A DNA stretch of 19,303 nucleotides from Candidatus Microgenomates bacterium (GTDB lineage: Bacteria > Patescibacteriota > Microgenomatia > Levybacterales > JACOYD01): positions 1-19,303 of the forward strand of contig JACOYD010000046.1 of the NCBI GenBank assembly GCA_016182055.1, written 5' to 3'. The notes beneath the pieces were generated by a model. The model searched no databases. It had not been told where the DNA came from and saw only the letters and a list, made by a program, of their open reading frames with translations. This document shows, piece after piece, positions 6,254 through 14,345 of the stretch (the first letter of the stretch is position 1; each line of letters begins with the position of its first letter). The position numbers and the translations under genes are program-made.

Positions 6254-7716
6254 TTTTTACTCCCTTCAAATGATAGAGAAAAATTGGCTGACCCTTTTTT
6301 CTCCAGACTTATCAATGGAATATTTACCTTGGTAAACTTCCCTTCTGTTTCCAAAGTTTGTCCAAAACCCAGCAGTTGGTCCCGCTCCAGAGATTTGCCG
6401 CTAATTGTCCAGGAATTTTGCGCCACGTTATAGGTATAATGAGTTATACTAAGTCCCCCCGGAGATTTATCGGCAATAAATGATAGCGTTTCCAGTAAAC
6501 TCGTTTTATTTTCTCTAAATTTTTTGACCGCGGCTATTTCTCTATTTAACTCCTTTACCTGCTCCCGAACTTTTACGCTGTTTTCTTTCTTCATAGCTTC
6601 CTGCTGTCTGGCAATTTGGTCTTGCAGTGAAAACATATTCCATAAAAGAAAAACCAGACCGGCCAGATAAAAAAGACAAAGCGCTCCAAAAAAGGCGGTG
6701 GCAAGTCTGGCAAAATGAACTCTTTTGGCAATTTTTAATTTTTTATCTACCAGACGGGATAAATCGGCAGGCAATAGATTGACGTGCTGGTGATTCTTGG
6801 GAAAAGTTAATGGCAAATCCAACAGGGCAAACACCGGAAAAAAAGAAAGAGCCTCTTCTCTTTTTGCGACAGGATAAGATATAGACAAAAAATCTACCGT
6901 CGTACTCAAATTTACCGCAATTTGCTCCCTGATATTTTCTGCCGCCGCTCCGGTAATATACACTCTGCCAATTTTAGCCGTTTCGTCTTTGCCATCCCGT
7001 TTTTCATAAAATGCCCGCATGTTGCCAATCTCATTTGTCAGCTCATTTGCCGCGGAGGCTTCTTTGGGCAAAACAGAAGTAAGCTCAATTTTTCCTTTTT
7101 TGTTAGCAATCACCAGAATGGTTTCATTTTCTTCCAGGTCAACAATAAGTGCAGCCTGACCTTTTGAAGTTTGGCTTGGGGTTTCTGCTTTTTCTCCCCC
7201 CTCTTTATCTGCAGTTTTGGCCGTTGGGGGCGGCTGTTTTGGGAGGTGGCGGGCCAGAGCAAAACTTACCGGCTCAATACCGGCAATAAATATTCCTGCC
7301 GCCTTAAGAATAGCTGTGGATTTGTCAAGAATGTTTCCCCGGGCAGATACCACAAACACCGTTTCCTGATTTTCTGTTTTTTCTAAAATTTGCCAATCCA
7401 GATAGGTGTTTCCGTCCGCAGGAGAATATGACTCAATTTCATGGCTGATTTTTTCTTCCAGATCACTGCCGTGATCGGACACAGTGATAGTTTTGCTAAA
7501 AATGTATTTTTCCGAGACCCCCAGAATAACTTCGCTTTGGGCAAGAGAAAACTGGCGGGCAATTTTAAGAAAAACTGCTTTGAGCTTATCTTCATCTTTT
7601 ACCTGTCCATCGTCAATTATACCCTGATCCAGCGGAATATTTGCCAAAAGCGGCTTATTGCCTACCATTTTGGCAATCTTTATGCCATTATCACTAATAA
7701 CGAGGGCAGCTCGCAT
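6250..7716 (-). CDS. pilM-pilN: PilM-PilN fusion protein of the type IV pilus
   Basis: One 488-aa frame joins two usually separate proteins. Residues 1 to about 305 are PilM, the actin-like cytoplasmic ATPase: first phosphate strand ALVISDNGIKIAKM, second ALIVDLEENETIL at 189-201, and YITGAAAENIREQI near 253-266. At 311-316 comes HVNLLP, the short motif by which separate PilN proteins dock into PilM. It is followed by a basic stretch, a transmembrane helix (about 337-360), a coiled coil (362-400) and the PilN C-terminal domain (GGLSITHYTYNVAQNSWTISGKS). A Pro/Lys/Glu-rich insert (160-187) interrupts PilM. The frame is continuous with no sign of a frameshift. The fusion would fix PilM:PilN at 1:1 and tether PilM to the membrane. 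It begins 18 bases after the pilX-like gene. Confidence 0.9.
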   Translation of the reverse strand: MRAALVISDNGIKIAKMVGNKPLLANIPLDQGIIDDGQVKDEDKLKAVFLKIARQFSLAQSEVILGVSEKYIFSKTITVSDHGSDLEEKISHEIESYSPADGNTYLDWQILEKTENQETVFVVSARGNILDKSTAILKAAGIFIAGIEPVSFALARHLPKQPPPTAKTADKEGGEKAETPSQTSKGQAALIVDLEENETILVIANKKGKIELTSVLPKEASAANELTNEIGNMRAFYEKRDGKDETAKIGRVYITGAAAENIREQIAVNLSTTVDFLSISYPVAKREEALSFFPVFALLDLPLTFPKNHQHVNLLPADLSRLVDKKLKIAKRVHFARLATAFFGALCLFYLAGLVFLLWNMFSLQDQIARQQEAMKKENSVKVREQVKELNREIAAVKKFRENKTSLLETLSFIADKSPGGLSITHYTYNVAQNSWTISGKSLERDQLLGFGQTLETEGKFTKVNIPLISLEKKGSANFSLSFEGSKK

Positions 7717-7734
7717 AGTATTATGGTAGCATAT

Positions 7735-8130
7735 TTAGGGAAGTTCCGATATACCCGAAACCGTCATCACCCCGCCCGTAAAGGTGACCTGTGCTCCAAT
7801 TTTTCTGGAATATTTTCCATCGCTGCAGCGAGACTCAACGGTTTTTGGAGAACTGCCAACTACAGTAATAGTACAGGTAGAAGAACCAAGGATAACTGTT
7901 TCGCCTGTATAATTAGGGTTTCGCAAAAGCCGCATTAAGGCATTTTCCAAAGCGCCATAGGTTGTCTGATACTGGGAAACGCCAAAACTAACTGCGGTAT
8001 TTTTTTTAAGTTCAGAAATCACCAGAGTGGCGGCAGAAACCACGGCAATAAGGGCAATTATGCCAATCAAAATCACCATGATAAGCGCTTGACCTTTTTG
8101 TTTTTTATGGTGGGCTTGTCGAACCATCAT
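7735..8130 (-). CDS. PilX-like minor prepilin
   Basis: A 131-aa protein whose N-terminus ends HKKQKG before QALIMVILIGIIALIAVVSAATLV, i.e. a class III leader and the hydrophobic helix of the PilX group (GQALI start, without the usual Glu5). The C-terminal part is short with two cysteines (SSTCTITV, SRCSDG) that could form a disulfide. The ATG overlaps the stop of the upstream minor pilin (ATGA). The first residues MMVRQAHHK come from DNA resembling a dispersed palindromic repeat (GGTTCGACAAGCCCACC), so the leader seems to have been built from repeat sequence. Likely a priming or tip subunit; this is family knowledge, not demonstrated here. Confidence 0.8.
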   Translation of the reverse strand: MMVRQAHHKKQKGQALIMVILIGIIALIAVVSAATLVISELKKNTAVSFGVSQYQTTYGALENALMRLLRNPNYTGETVILGSSTCTITVVGSSPKTVESRCSDGKYSRKIGAQVTFTGGVMTVSGISELP

Positions 8131-8672
8131 CTTAATTGTATTGTTGTTTGGTATGTTTTGCTGATGTAACTTGTTTGTCCGTAAACTAACGTATTGGCTT
8201 TTATCTCAAATAATACGCTTACTGTGGGCTGTTGTCCGGCTTCACCACGGGTGGTAAATAAGAGATTTTGCACGGTCACGGAATTGGCTGTTAAATCAGA
8301 TGTTTGTCCACCTTCCGTCTTTTGCAAAAGGCCGTTTCCGTTGACAAAATACCGGATATCATTATTGTTTAAGTAAAGCTCTGCTGCCGATGCTCCCAAA
8401 GCGGGAGATGAAACAGAAGCGGCTCCCCGTATTGTCTGGGTCATTTCTAAAAATGCTGTCCGTCCATTTCTATCTACTTCCTGATTTTCGGCCACCTGCG
8501 TTTCCAAAATTTTACTGCGGAAAAAAAGATCAACCGAGATAGCCAACACAATGGCAAAAACTGCCGTGTAAATGAGCAACTCAATAACAGTGAAGCCCCT
8601 TTTTAAGTTTTTAATTTTGAATTGCCCTTCGGTCTTGAGCTCAGGGTCGAAAGATATTTTTGACTTTTGCAT
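8127..8672 (-). CDS. PilW/PulJ-type minor prepilin
   Basis: A 181-aa prepilin with leader ending KNLKRG and helix FTVIELLIYTAVFAIVLAISVDLFF, including Glu5 of the mature form. The later pattern (NQEVDRNGRTAFLEMTQTIRGA, ANSVTVQNLLFTT, VSVLFEIKA) is that of PulJ/PilW minor pilins. The leader is unusually long at 26 residues because the region SFDPELKTEG is encoded by DNA resembling the PELVEG-type dispersed repeat; no alternative ATG, GTG or TTG is found in frame before the helix. It starts 15 bases after the propeller pilin gene. It probably assembles with the neighbouring minor pilins into a pilus-tip complex. Confidence 0.83.
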   Translation of the reverse strand: MQKSKISFDPELKTEGQFKIKNLKRGFTVIELLIYTAVFAIVLAISVDLFFRSKILETQVAENQEVDRNGRTAFLEMTQTIRGAASVSSPALGASAAELYLNNNDIRYFVNGNGLLQKTEGGQTSDLTANSVTVQNLLFTTRGEAGQQPTVSVLFEIKANTLVYGQTSYISKTYQTTIQLR

Positions 8673-8687
8673 TTTGCTTTTTGATTT

Positions 8688-10619
8688 TTATGGTGAGTAA
8701 TTTACGGTAAAATCATAAAGTGTTGGCGTTATTGCTGCATCAGAGGTGGTCAGAGTAGCTTTGTATCGAAAGCACCGCCCCGGGTTTTCAAAGCCGCTGC
8801 CGTCATCGCTTAGGGGAATTGCCCCATCGTCTGTAAATGAACTACTGGCCGTTCCATCCGGTCCCACAAAAGTAAAAGAAGCGCTATTGCATGTGCCGTC
8901 TCCTCCTACATCAGCCACCGCCACCTGAAAGGTAATATCTGTTCCCACCAGCTCATTAAAACTGGCGTCAAAGCGATTAAAAGCCGTAGTTGACGCCGCA
9001 TCAAGAGTGCTGGACTCAAAAGTGCCAAAGGTGGCAAACGCCCCACCGGGCCCTCCTTCTATAATCTTAAGTTCTGAATTTGAGTCGCCGGTAACAATAT
9101 ACGAATAAGCATCGCCATCTCCCTCGAGTACGGCCGCTATTCCCTTTACGCCGCTATCAACCTGCATGCCGCCGCATCGGGTCGGGTGAGTTTCATCTGC
9201 AATATTAATCGCCTGATATTCTTCTGCCCCTGTACCTACAAGAAGGGCTTTGTTGCCCGGTACTACGGCCAAACTTCTCGGATTCATACCGCTGGCATCA
9301 TAACTGCCAACAATTGGCCGGGAGCCAATTTTTGATGTGATGTCAATGACAAAAAATTCAGGGAGGCTGGCGGAGGCGCCGGTAGCCAGGTAGGCGCGCG
9401 TGGCGGAGCTATTGACAAAAACTCTTTTCCCGTCTGTTCCGTTAACATCTGCCCAGCCGGCATTCTCAAGCGACTGGGGATTTGATATATCAATAATCTG
9501 CATTTCAATCGGGGAGCCTGAAAGTGATACATACGCATAGCTGCCATTGACTGCCACGCTGGTTGCCGAACCTAAAAATAAAAAAAGCCCAAGAAGCGGC
9601 CGCGAGCCCACTTTGCTCGATAAATCAAAGATGTAAAGAATAAATCCTGCTGTGACATATCCTCTATTTCCCGATACATAGACGCTGGTGGCGTCTGAAT
9701 TGGAAAAGGGGGTATTAAAATACCCAACTTCCTGATAAGTGGTCAGGTTAACAATTACCACCTCTTTTGAATTATTGTCTGTAGCCAGATAAGCATAGTT
9801 TCCATCAAGGAAAACATCATTTGTTTTATATCCGTCAAATGTTCCGGAAAGCGTTGGGACTGGAGGATGTGTATCTGAAATGGCAACATCTGCCAGCGAT
9901 ACACCCGCAGCGTTTTCTCCTGTTCCCACAATTACCCGGCCTTCATAAGCAGAAATGGCATTGGCTACCCCGCTTTTGGGTAAATCAAATAAGGCTACAA
10001 TAGGCGAAGGCTCACACCAATCGCCCTGTCCGCCTGCCCCCAAAATTACCTCCCCATCAGGAGGAGTTCCATTTGTATATTGGCTAACTGTTCCTGTGTA
10101 AGTCCCCAAATCAAATTCACTCTTTAAGGTCTGTGTCCAGACCAAATTTTCTTTGTAGCGGGTCAGAAAGGTGGTGGCTAAGATGGTATGGGGTATAAGC
10201 GTCTGCCAGGAAACACTGGCTGTAGCTACTTTAGTGCTGGGATCAAGGGTGCCGCCGGTTGAGACAATTTGCCCGTTGCCGTCTCGATAAACATCGCCAA
10301 TTGTCACCTTTCTGGTAAATTGCCCCACCGTTTCTCCGGAAGTTGTGGCGGTAAGCGCCCATGATGAACCGGATGGCGCAACATAATAGGTACCGTTGAC
10401 CATATTGGCCACCCATCCTTTATCCCGAATGGTTAACAACGGCTCCAGCTCTTCCTGTAAAAGCAAACCGGCAGTGCTTTGCAGTTTGCTTGAGCCAATT
10501 CCATCAACCGATACGCCCAGAGCCGTGGCCGCCGTTAATAAAATTGTCCCCAATACCAGGGTAGCAACTATCAACTCTACCAAAAGCGTCCCTTTTTGTC
10601 TGTAAGTATTATTTTTAAT
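8688..10619 (-). CDS. Large PilV-like minor pilin with beta-propeller (possible tip adhesin), AUU start
   Basis: 643 aa with the start proposed here. A 10-residue leader ends YRQKG, then comes the helix TLLVELIVATLVLGTILLTAATALGV and a PilV/GspI-like head to about residue 165 (LTIRDKGW, VNGTYYVAPSGSSWAL, DVYRDGNGQIVSTGGTLDP). Residues about 200-525 hold at least five LVIVD-like beta-propeller blades, recognisable by repeats such as VFLDGNYAYLAT..EVVIVNL, VYVSGNRGYVTA..LYIFDLS, VAVNGSYAYVS..MQIIDIS; SKVGSRP and SKIGSRP recur between blades. A C-terminal beta-rich domain (about 525-643) has two cysteines. The start is taken as ATT at 10619: AGGAGG lies 8 bases upstream and ATTAA overlaps the previous stop. 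The only in-frame ATG (10718) would add 33 residues overlapping the previous gene. By architecture it resembles a pilin carrying its own PilY1-like head; adhesion is inferred. Confidence 0.85.
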   Translation of the reverse strand: MKNNTYRQKGTLLVELIVATLVLGTILLTAATALGVSVDGIGSSKLQSTAGLLLQEELEPLLTIRDKGWVANMVNGTYYVAPSGSSWALTATTSGETVGQFTRKVTIGDVYRDGNGQIVSTGGTLDPSTKVATASVSWQTLIPHTILATTFLTRYKENLVWTQTLKSEFDLGTYTGTVSQYTNGTPPDGEVILGAGGQGDWCEPSPIVALFDLPKSGVANAISAYEGRVIVGTGENAAGVSLADVAISDTHPPVPTLSGTFDGYKTNDVFLDGNYAYLATDNNSKEVVIVNLTTYQEVGYFNTPFSNSDATSVYVSGNRGYVTAGFILYIFDLSSKVGSRPLLGLFLFLGSATSVAVNGSYAYVSLSGSPIEMQIIDISNPQSLENAGWADVNGTDGKRVFVNSSATRAYLATGASASLPEFFVIDITSKIGSRPIVGSYDASGMNPRSLAVVPGNKALLVGTGAEEYQAINIADETHPTRCGGMQVDSGVKGIAAVLEGDGDAYSYIVTGDSNSELKIIEGGPGGAFATFGTFESSTLDAASTTAFNRFDASFNELVGTDITFQVAVADVGGDGTCNSASFTFVGPDGTASSSFTDDGAIPLSDDGSGFENPGRCFRYKATLTTSDAAITPTLYDFTVNYSP

Positions 10620-11097
10620 AAGAAATGCCTCCTGTTTTGGAAATAGTAATGGTTTTGCTCTTTTGAGTATTGGTTTCCAAAACCACCACAAAATTTTGCG
10701 CCGGGTCGTAATTTGCAATACTACCGCTTACCCTGTCAAAAACCACACTGCTTTGAGGCAGTTGAATTTGCGAAAAGGTAATCCCCAAAGGCAAATCTGT
10801 CCGCTCGTTTTGTGAATCATTGACATCGTATGTGGTACCTTTAAACATTACGTAGTAGTTTGCTGAAAAATAGATGCCGTGGACAGAAGGCTCTTGTCCG
10901 TCTTTAGAAAGACCGCTTATAGTATTAGTTTGCGCTTCGCCTAGTACACCAACAACTTCGCGGGTAGAAGCATTTAGGGCGTCGGAACGGCCAATCCCCC
11001 ACAGAAAAATCATTGGCAGTCCAATAATAAGAGTGAGGACAAAAATAACAACCAGTACCTCAACTATGGTAAATCCAGCATTTGCGCCTTTTTTCAC
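10615..11097 (-). CDS. GspH/FimT-type minor prepilin
   Basis: A 160-aa prepilin with leader MKKGANAG, cleavage G8/F9 and helix FTIVEVLVVIFVLTLIIGLPMIF. The following part (STREVVGVLGEAQTNTISG, VHGIYFSANYYVMFKGTTYDVND, NQKSKTI-type end strands) matches the GspH/FimT fold. The ATG overlaps the stop of pilC (positions 11094-11097). Its last codons contain the SD of the next gene. It would be one of the initiation-complex minor pilins; its place straight after pilC and before the PilV-, PilW- and PilX-like genes follows the fimT/pilV/pilW/pilX order known from other T4P systems. Confidence 0.85.
   Translation of the reverse strand: MKKGANAGFTIVEVLVVIFVLTLIIGLPMIFLWGIGRSDALNASTREVVGVLGEAQTNTISGLSKDGQEPSVHGIYFSANYYVMFKGTTYDVNDSQNERTDLPLGITFSQIQLPQSSVVFDRVSGSIANYDPAQNFVVVLETNTQKSKTITISKTGGISY
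10628..10633 (-). promoter_or_regulatory. SD AGGAGG supporting an ATT (AUU) start
   Basis: AGGAGG lies eight bases before ATT at 10619-10617. No ATG, GTG or TTG is found at SD distance in this frame. The ATT shares bases with the upstream stop (ATTAA), imitating the usual ATGA overlap in this operon. Confidence 0.6.
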
Positions 11098-12176
11098 TTT
11101 ATTTGCAAACTCCCCATAAGGCTATAAATCGGCGTAATAATGGAAAGAGCCATTAAAGCAACTACTATACCCACGCCCACCATCAGCACCGGCTCCAAAA
11201 CAGTGGTAAAGTTTTTAAGCGATGCTTCCACCTCCGCATCATAAAAATCGGCGATATCAAAAAGAACCTTCTGGAGGGTTCCGGTTTCTTCCCCTATGGC
11301 AATCATCCCCGTAACCATTTTGGGAAACTCTGCTCCCTGCTTGTGCAGAACGTCTTTGATAGAGGCGCCTTTGCTTATTTCTATTTCCAGCCTTGCTCCC
11401 AGTTTAGTGTATTTGGGGAGAGTCAAACTGTTTGCTCCGATCTTAAGCGCCTCTATAATGGGAACGCCGCTTTGCAAAAGCGTTCCCAAAACCCGGGTAA
11501 AGCGGGCGATATCCAAATCGGAAAAGGTGGTTTTAACCACCGGCAGTCTGGGTAAAAGTTTTTTTATGTATAATCCCCCGCTACCTCTTGTAAAAAAGAG
11601 AAACATAGAAATTATTAAACCCGCAAATGCCAAAAGAATAAAAATGATGTTTCGCTCAAAAAAAAGACTCGTTTCAAAAAGAGCTTTGGTAATGCCGGGA
11701 ATGGGCAGACCCGAGGAAAGAAATACTTTAGCTATTCTGGGAAGAACTCCCACCAGCATCACAAATCCCATCACCGTCATCGCCACCACAATAATAAGGG
11801 GATACAAAAGCGCCCCTCTGACTTTTTGTACTAAAGCGTAATCGGCCAGTATCTGCTTGCCTAAATATTCCAAAGAGCGATCAAGCGTACCGCTTTCCTC
11901 ACCTGCGGTAATAATAGTAAGAAAAATCTTATCAAAGGCTCGGGGAAACTTTTTGAAGCTTTCTCCCAATGATTTTCCTTTCTGCAAATCATTTTTTATC
12001 TCGACGAGTATACTGGCTAAAGTCTTGTTTTGTGTTTCTTGCGACAGAATATCTACCGCCTCCAGTATGGGAGTGCCGGAGCGAATCATGGTTGCCAAAT
12101 ATCGGCAAAAATTCCCCTTTTCTACCAGGGGAATTGATTTGTTGGCAAGATTTTCAGGGCTACTCCCTAACTGCAC
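11094..12176 (-). CDS. pilC: PilC/GspF inner-membrane platform protein
   Basis: 360 aa with two tandem GspF domains: the first around SIPLVEKGNFCRYLATMIRSGTPILEA and the second around LDIARFTRVLGTLLQSGVPIIEAL, each with the AGEESGTL/IGEETGTL turn. Transmembrane helices follow the first domain, with a further hydrophobic span at the end (VLMVGVGIVVALMALSIIT). It transmits motion of PilB to the pilin subunits. The start is GTG at 12176, six bases after AGGAGG (12188-12183), rather than the ATG at 12191; the gene then overlaps the 3' end of pilB by 17 bases, and the SD is encoded by the last PilB codons. Confidence 0.92.
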   Translation of the reverse strand: MQLGSSPENLANKSIPLVEKGNFCRYLATMIRSGTPILEAVDILSQETQNKTLASILVEIKNDLQKGKSLGESFKKFPRAFDKIFLTIITAGEESGTLDRSLEYLGKQILADYALVQKVRGALLYPLIIVVAMTVMGFVMLVGVLPRIAKVFLSSGLPIPGITKALFETSLFFERNIIFILLAFAGLIISMFLFFTRGSGGLYIKKLLPRLPVVKTTFSDLDIARFTRVLGTLLQSGVPIIEALKIGANSLTLPKYTKLGARLEIEISKGASIKDVLHKQGAEFPKMVTGMIAIGEETGTLQKVLFDIADFYDAEVEASLKNFTTVLEPVLMVGVGIVVALMALSIITPIYSLMGSLQIK

Positions 12177-13839
12177 GTAAAACCTCCTCAATGGTGGTTA
12201 TGCCGGCTGAAATTTTATCCAGCCCATCCTCCAACATGGAAATCATGTGTTCTTTAAGCGCCTGCTCCTCTATATCATCAAGCGAAGCGTGCTTAAGAGT
12301 CAGCTTGCGGATATCCTCCGAAACTGCCAATACTTCAAAAATGCCCACCCTTCCTTTATATCCGCTCCCGCCGCATTCCTGACATCCTCTGCCCCGATAA
12401 AATTCCTGCTTTTCCAGTCTGCCGCTAAATTTCTCCTTAAATACGGTCAATTCCAATTCGGATGGCTTAAATTTTTCTATACAGGCCGTACAAATCTTGC
12501 GCACCAGCCTTTGAGCTATCACCACATTTACCGTGGAAGCCACCAAAAAAGCTTCCGCTCCCATGTCCAAAAACCGGGGAATAGCCCCTGCCGCACTGTT
12601 GGTATGAAGGGTGGATAAAACAAGGTGGCCGGTTAAGGCCGAGTGGATGGCCATCTGGGCAGTTTCGTTGTCGCGAATTTCCCCTACCATAATCACATTT
12701 GGGTCATGGCGAAGAAGAGAACGAAGACCGGAGGCAAAGGTAAAACCGGTAGTGGGATTTATTTGCGCCTGATTGACGCGGTTTATGGCATATTCGATAG
12801 GATCTTCTATGGTCCAGATGTTGACCCCCGGATCGTTGAGCATATTCAAGATGCTGTAAAGGGTGGTTGACTTGCCACTGCCGGTGGGACCGGTAATCAG
12901 TACCATTCCGTAAGGTTTCTTCAAGTTTTCGGAAACTATCTTGGCATTATTGCCTGTTAATCCCAGCTCTTCCAGGGGCTGTGGCCGGGTAGACTCCGAA
13001 AGCAGACGAAGAGCGATATTTTCATCATAAAAAGCGGGAATTACCGAAACGCGGATAGAAACAACATCTTCATCCATGGTAAACTTAAACCGTCCATCCT
13101 GCGGGATGCGATGCTCGTCAATTTTAAGCTCGGAGAGAATTTTAATTCTGGCCACAATTGCTTTTTGAATTGAGCGGGGTAAAGTGATGATATCGCGCAG
13201 TACTCCGTCGATGCGAAAACGTACCACCACAGAACTTTCCAGGGCTTCGATATGAATATCGGAGGCTGCCTCTGCCATGGCGTATTGCAAAAACGTTTCC
13301 AAAATTTTTACCACCGGCAAATCCTGGGCAATGCGGGCCAAATCATCGCCTGTTTTAACAGCCTTCTTAAGATTTTCCTCAATTATCTGCTCAAACACCT
13401 GTTTGATGTTGCGTTTGTATTGAGCTAAGCCTCTGGAAATATCGGCACTTGAAGCAAGATGGGGAATGATTTTAAGTCGTGTCCGGCGTCTGGCCTGTTC
13501 CAGCGCCTCAAAATCATTGGGGTCTTCCATGGCTATTTTAAGGGCGGTTTCATTTTTTTCAAACGGTATCATGCGGTAAGAGCGAGCCATACTTTCGGAA
13601 ATTGTATCCAAAACAGTCTGCTCGATAGTTTTATTCTTAAGGGTGATATAGGGAACTTTGTAGTGTTCGGCAATCAACTGGGCGAGAGCCTCGTCGGTAA
13701 TAAGTCCCCGAAAGATAAGAATATCTGAAACGGGCCTGTCAATTTGATCTGCGGCGCGGACTGCCGAATCAATATCTTTTTCACTGACAAAGCCGGACTT
13801 AAGAAGAATATCTTTGAGCTCTTCGGGCAGGATTTTCAT
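12160..13839 (-). CDS. pilB: PilB/GspE pilus extension ATPase
   Basis: A 559-aa hexameric secretion ATPase that powers pilin polymerisation at the cytoplasmic face of PilC. An N-terminal MshEN-type domain (DILIFRGLITDEALAQLIAEHYKVPYI) is followed by the core: SDIHIEA, Walker A GPTGSGKSTT (near 320-330), Asp box TIEDPIEY, Walker B NVIMVGEIRD, His box SALTGHLVLSTLHTNSA. A tetracysteine zinc site (CTAC..CQEC) follows. Length is typical. No SD precedes the ATG; instead three copies of a 9-bp repeat fill the leader. It is the first gene of the T4P operon; no PilT retraction ATPase and no prepilin peptidase are in the window, so they must be elsewhere or absent. Confidence 0.95.
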   Translation of the reverse strand: MKILPEELKDILLKSGFVSEKDIDSAVRAADQIDRPVSDILIFRGLITDEALAQLIAEHYKVPYITLKNKTIEQTVLDTISESMARSYRMIPFEKNETALKIAMEDPNDFEALEQARRRTRLKIIPHLASSADISRGLAQYKRNIKQVFEQIIEENLKKAVKTGDDLARIAQDLPVVKILETFLQYAMAEAASDIHIEALESSVVVRFRIDGVLRDIITLPRSIQKAIVARIKILSELKIDEHRIPQDGRFKFTMDEDVVSIRVSVIPAFYDENIALRLLSESTRPQPLEELGLTGNNAKIVSENLKKPYGMVLITGPTGSGKSTTLYSILNMLNDPGVNIWTIEDPIEYAINRVNQAQINPTTGFTFASGLRSLLRHDPNVIMVGEIRDNETAQMAIHSALTGHLVLSTLHTNSAAGAIPRFLDMGAEAFLVASTVNVVIAQRLVRKICTACIEKFKPSELELTVFKEKFSGRLEKQEFYRGRGCQECGGSGYKGRVGIFEVLAVSEDIRKLTLKHASLDDIEEQALKEHMISMLEDGLDKISAGITTIEEVLRAVRE

Positions 13840-13844
13840 AGATA

Positions 13845-13871
13845 AATACTACCAATACTACCAATACTACC
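13845..13871. repeat. 9-bp tandem repeat in the pilB leader
   Basis: Three exact copies of AATACTACC end about six bases from the pilB start codon, followed on the plus strand by AATTTCCAATAT, which echoes the AATTTCC word of the sufC repeat. It occupies the place where an SD would be expected. Confidence 0.93.
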
Positions 13872-13972
13872 AATTTCCAATATCAAATACAAGCGCGGGG
13901 AGGCTGCAAATTTTTGAAGATTTCGTCCGAAGGACTAGCGAGTGGTAGGACCAGCCAGGGGCAATCTCAGCA
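13872..13972. other. Non-coding spacer between pilB and the receiver gene
   Basis: No coding potential is seen. On the plus strand it holds GTCCGAAGGAC, which can fold into a 4-bp hairpin with a three-base loop, then AGGACTAG (13931-13938) and GGTAGGAC (13944-13951). The same two words recur in the repeats right of the transposase near 18.6 kb. No clear promoter or U-tract terminator is found, so whether pilB has its own promoter is open. Confidence 0.5.
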
Positions 13973-14344
13973 CTAACTTACTGGTAAATACTTTTTCACT
14001 GCTTCAAAAACCTGCGTTGGCGTATGTTCTGCTTTCACCAAAAACTCTTTAACCCCCAATGTCTTGGCCTTATCCATGGATTCTTTATCGGTCAGATTGG
14101 ACAGAACCACCACCGGAATATCTTTGAGCTTGGCCGTTTTCTGCATTTCTTCCAAAATGGAAAATCCGCCAAGTTTAGGCAACATTACATCTAGAATAAC
14201 CAGATGTGGCGGACTCTCTTTCAAAAAAGCAAGGGCACTCTCCCCATCTGAAGCAACACTTACCTCATGTTTCTCGCCTTCCAGGCGGGTTTTGTACATT
14301 TTGGTCAGAAAAGGATCGTCTTCTATTAAAAGTATCTTAGCCAT
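13973..14344 (-). CDS. Single-domain response regulator (CheY/PilG-like), receiver 1
   Basis: 123 aa, a lone receiver domain without an output domain. The acidic pocket is ED9-D10, the phosphoacceptor D52 (VILDVMLPKLGG), the switch residue S82 (VVLSNLT) and the conserved K104 (FLVKAE). Start MAKILLIEDD at 14344 is chosen because it follows the stop of the upstream gene by one base; the longer frame from 14368 would overlap it. It comes directly after the DHp gene and before the T4P operon, so a role in pilus control, as for PilG/PilH in twitching bacteria, is likely but inferred. All residues for phosphorylation are present. Confidence 0.92.
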   Translation of the reverse strand: MAKILLIEDDPFLTKMYKTRLEGEKHEVSVASDGESALAFLKESPPHLVILDVMLPKLGGFSILEEMQKTAKLKDIPVVVLSNLTDKESMDKAKTLGVKEFLVKAEHTPTQVFEAVKKYLPVS

Positions 14345-14345
14345 T

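Noticed and set aside
10620..10718. N-terminal 33-residue extension of the propeller pilin from ATG 10718
   Set aside because: It overlaps the upstream pilin gene by 104 bases, has no SD and would make an atypical prepilin leader; the SD at 10628 points to the start at 10619.
11296..11841. 181-aa plus-strand open frame
   Set aside because: It lies opposite pilC, has no recognisable motif, and its composition is that of an antisense shadow. The same holds for the other plus-strand frames within 1-15 kb.
13920..13950. Terminator of the receiver operon
   Set aside because: The GTCCGAAGGAC hairpin has only four base pairs and no adjoining T run.
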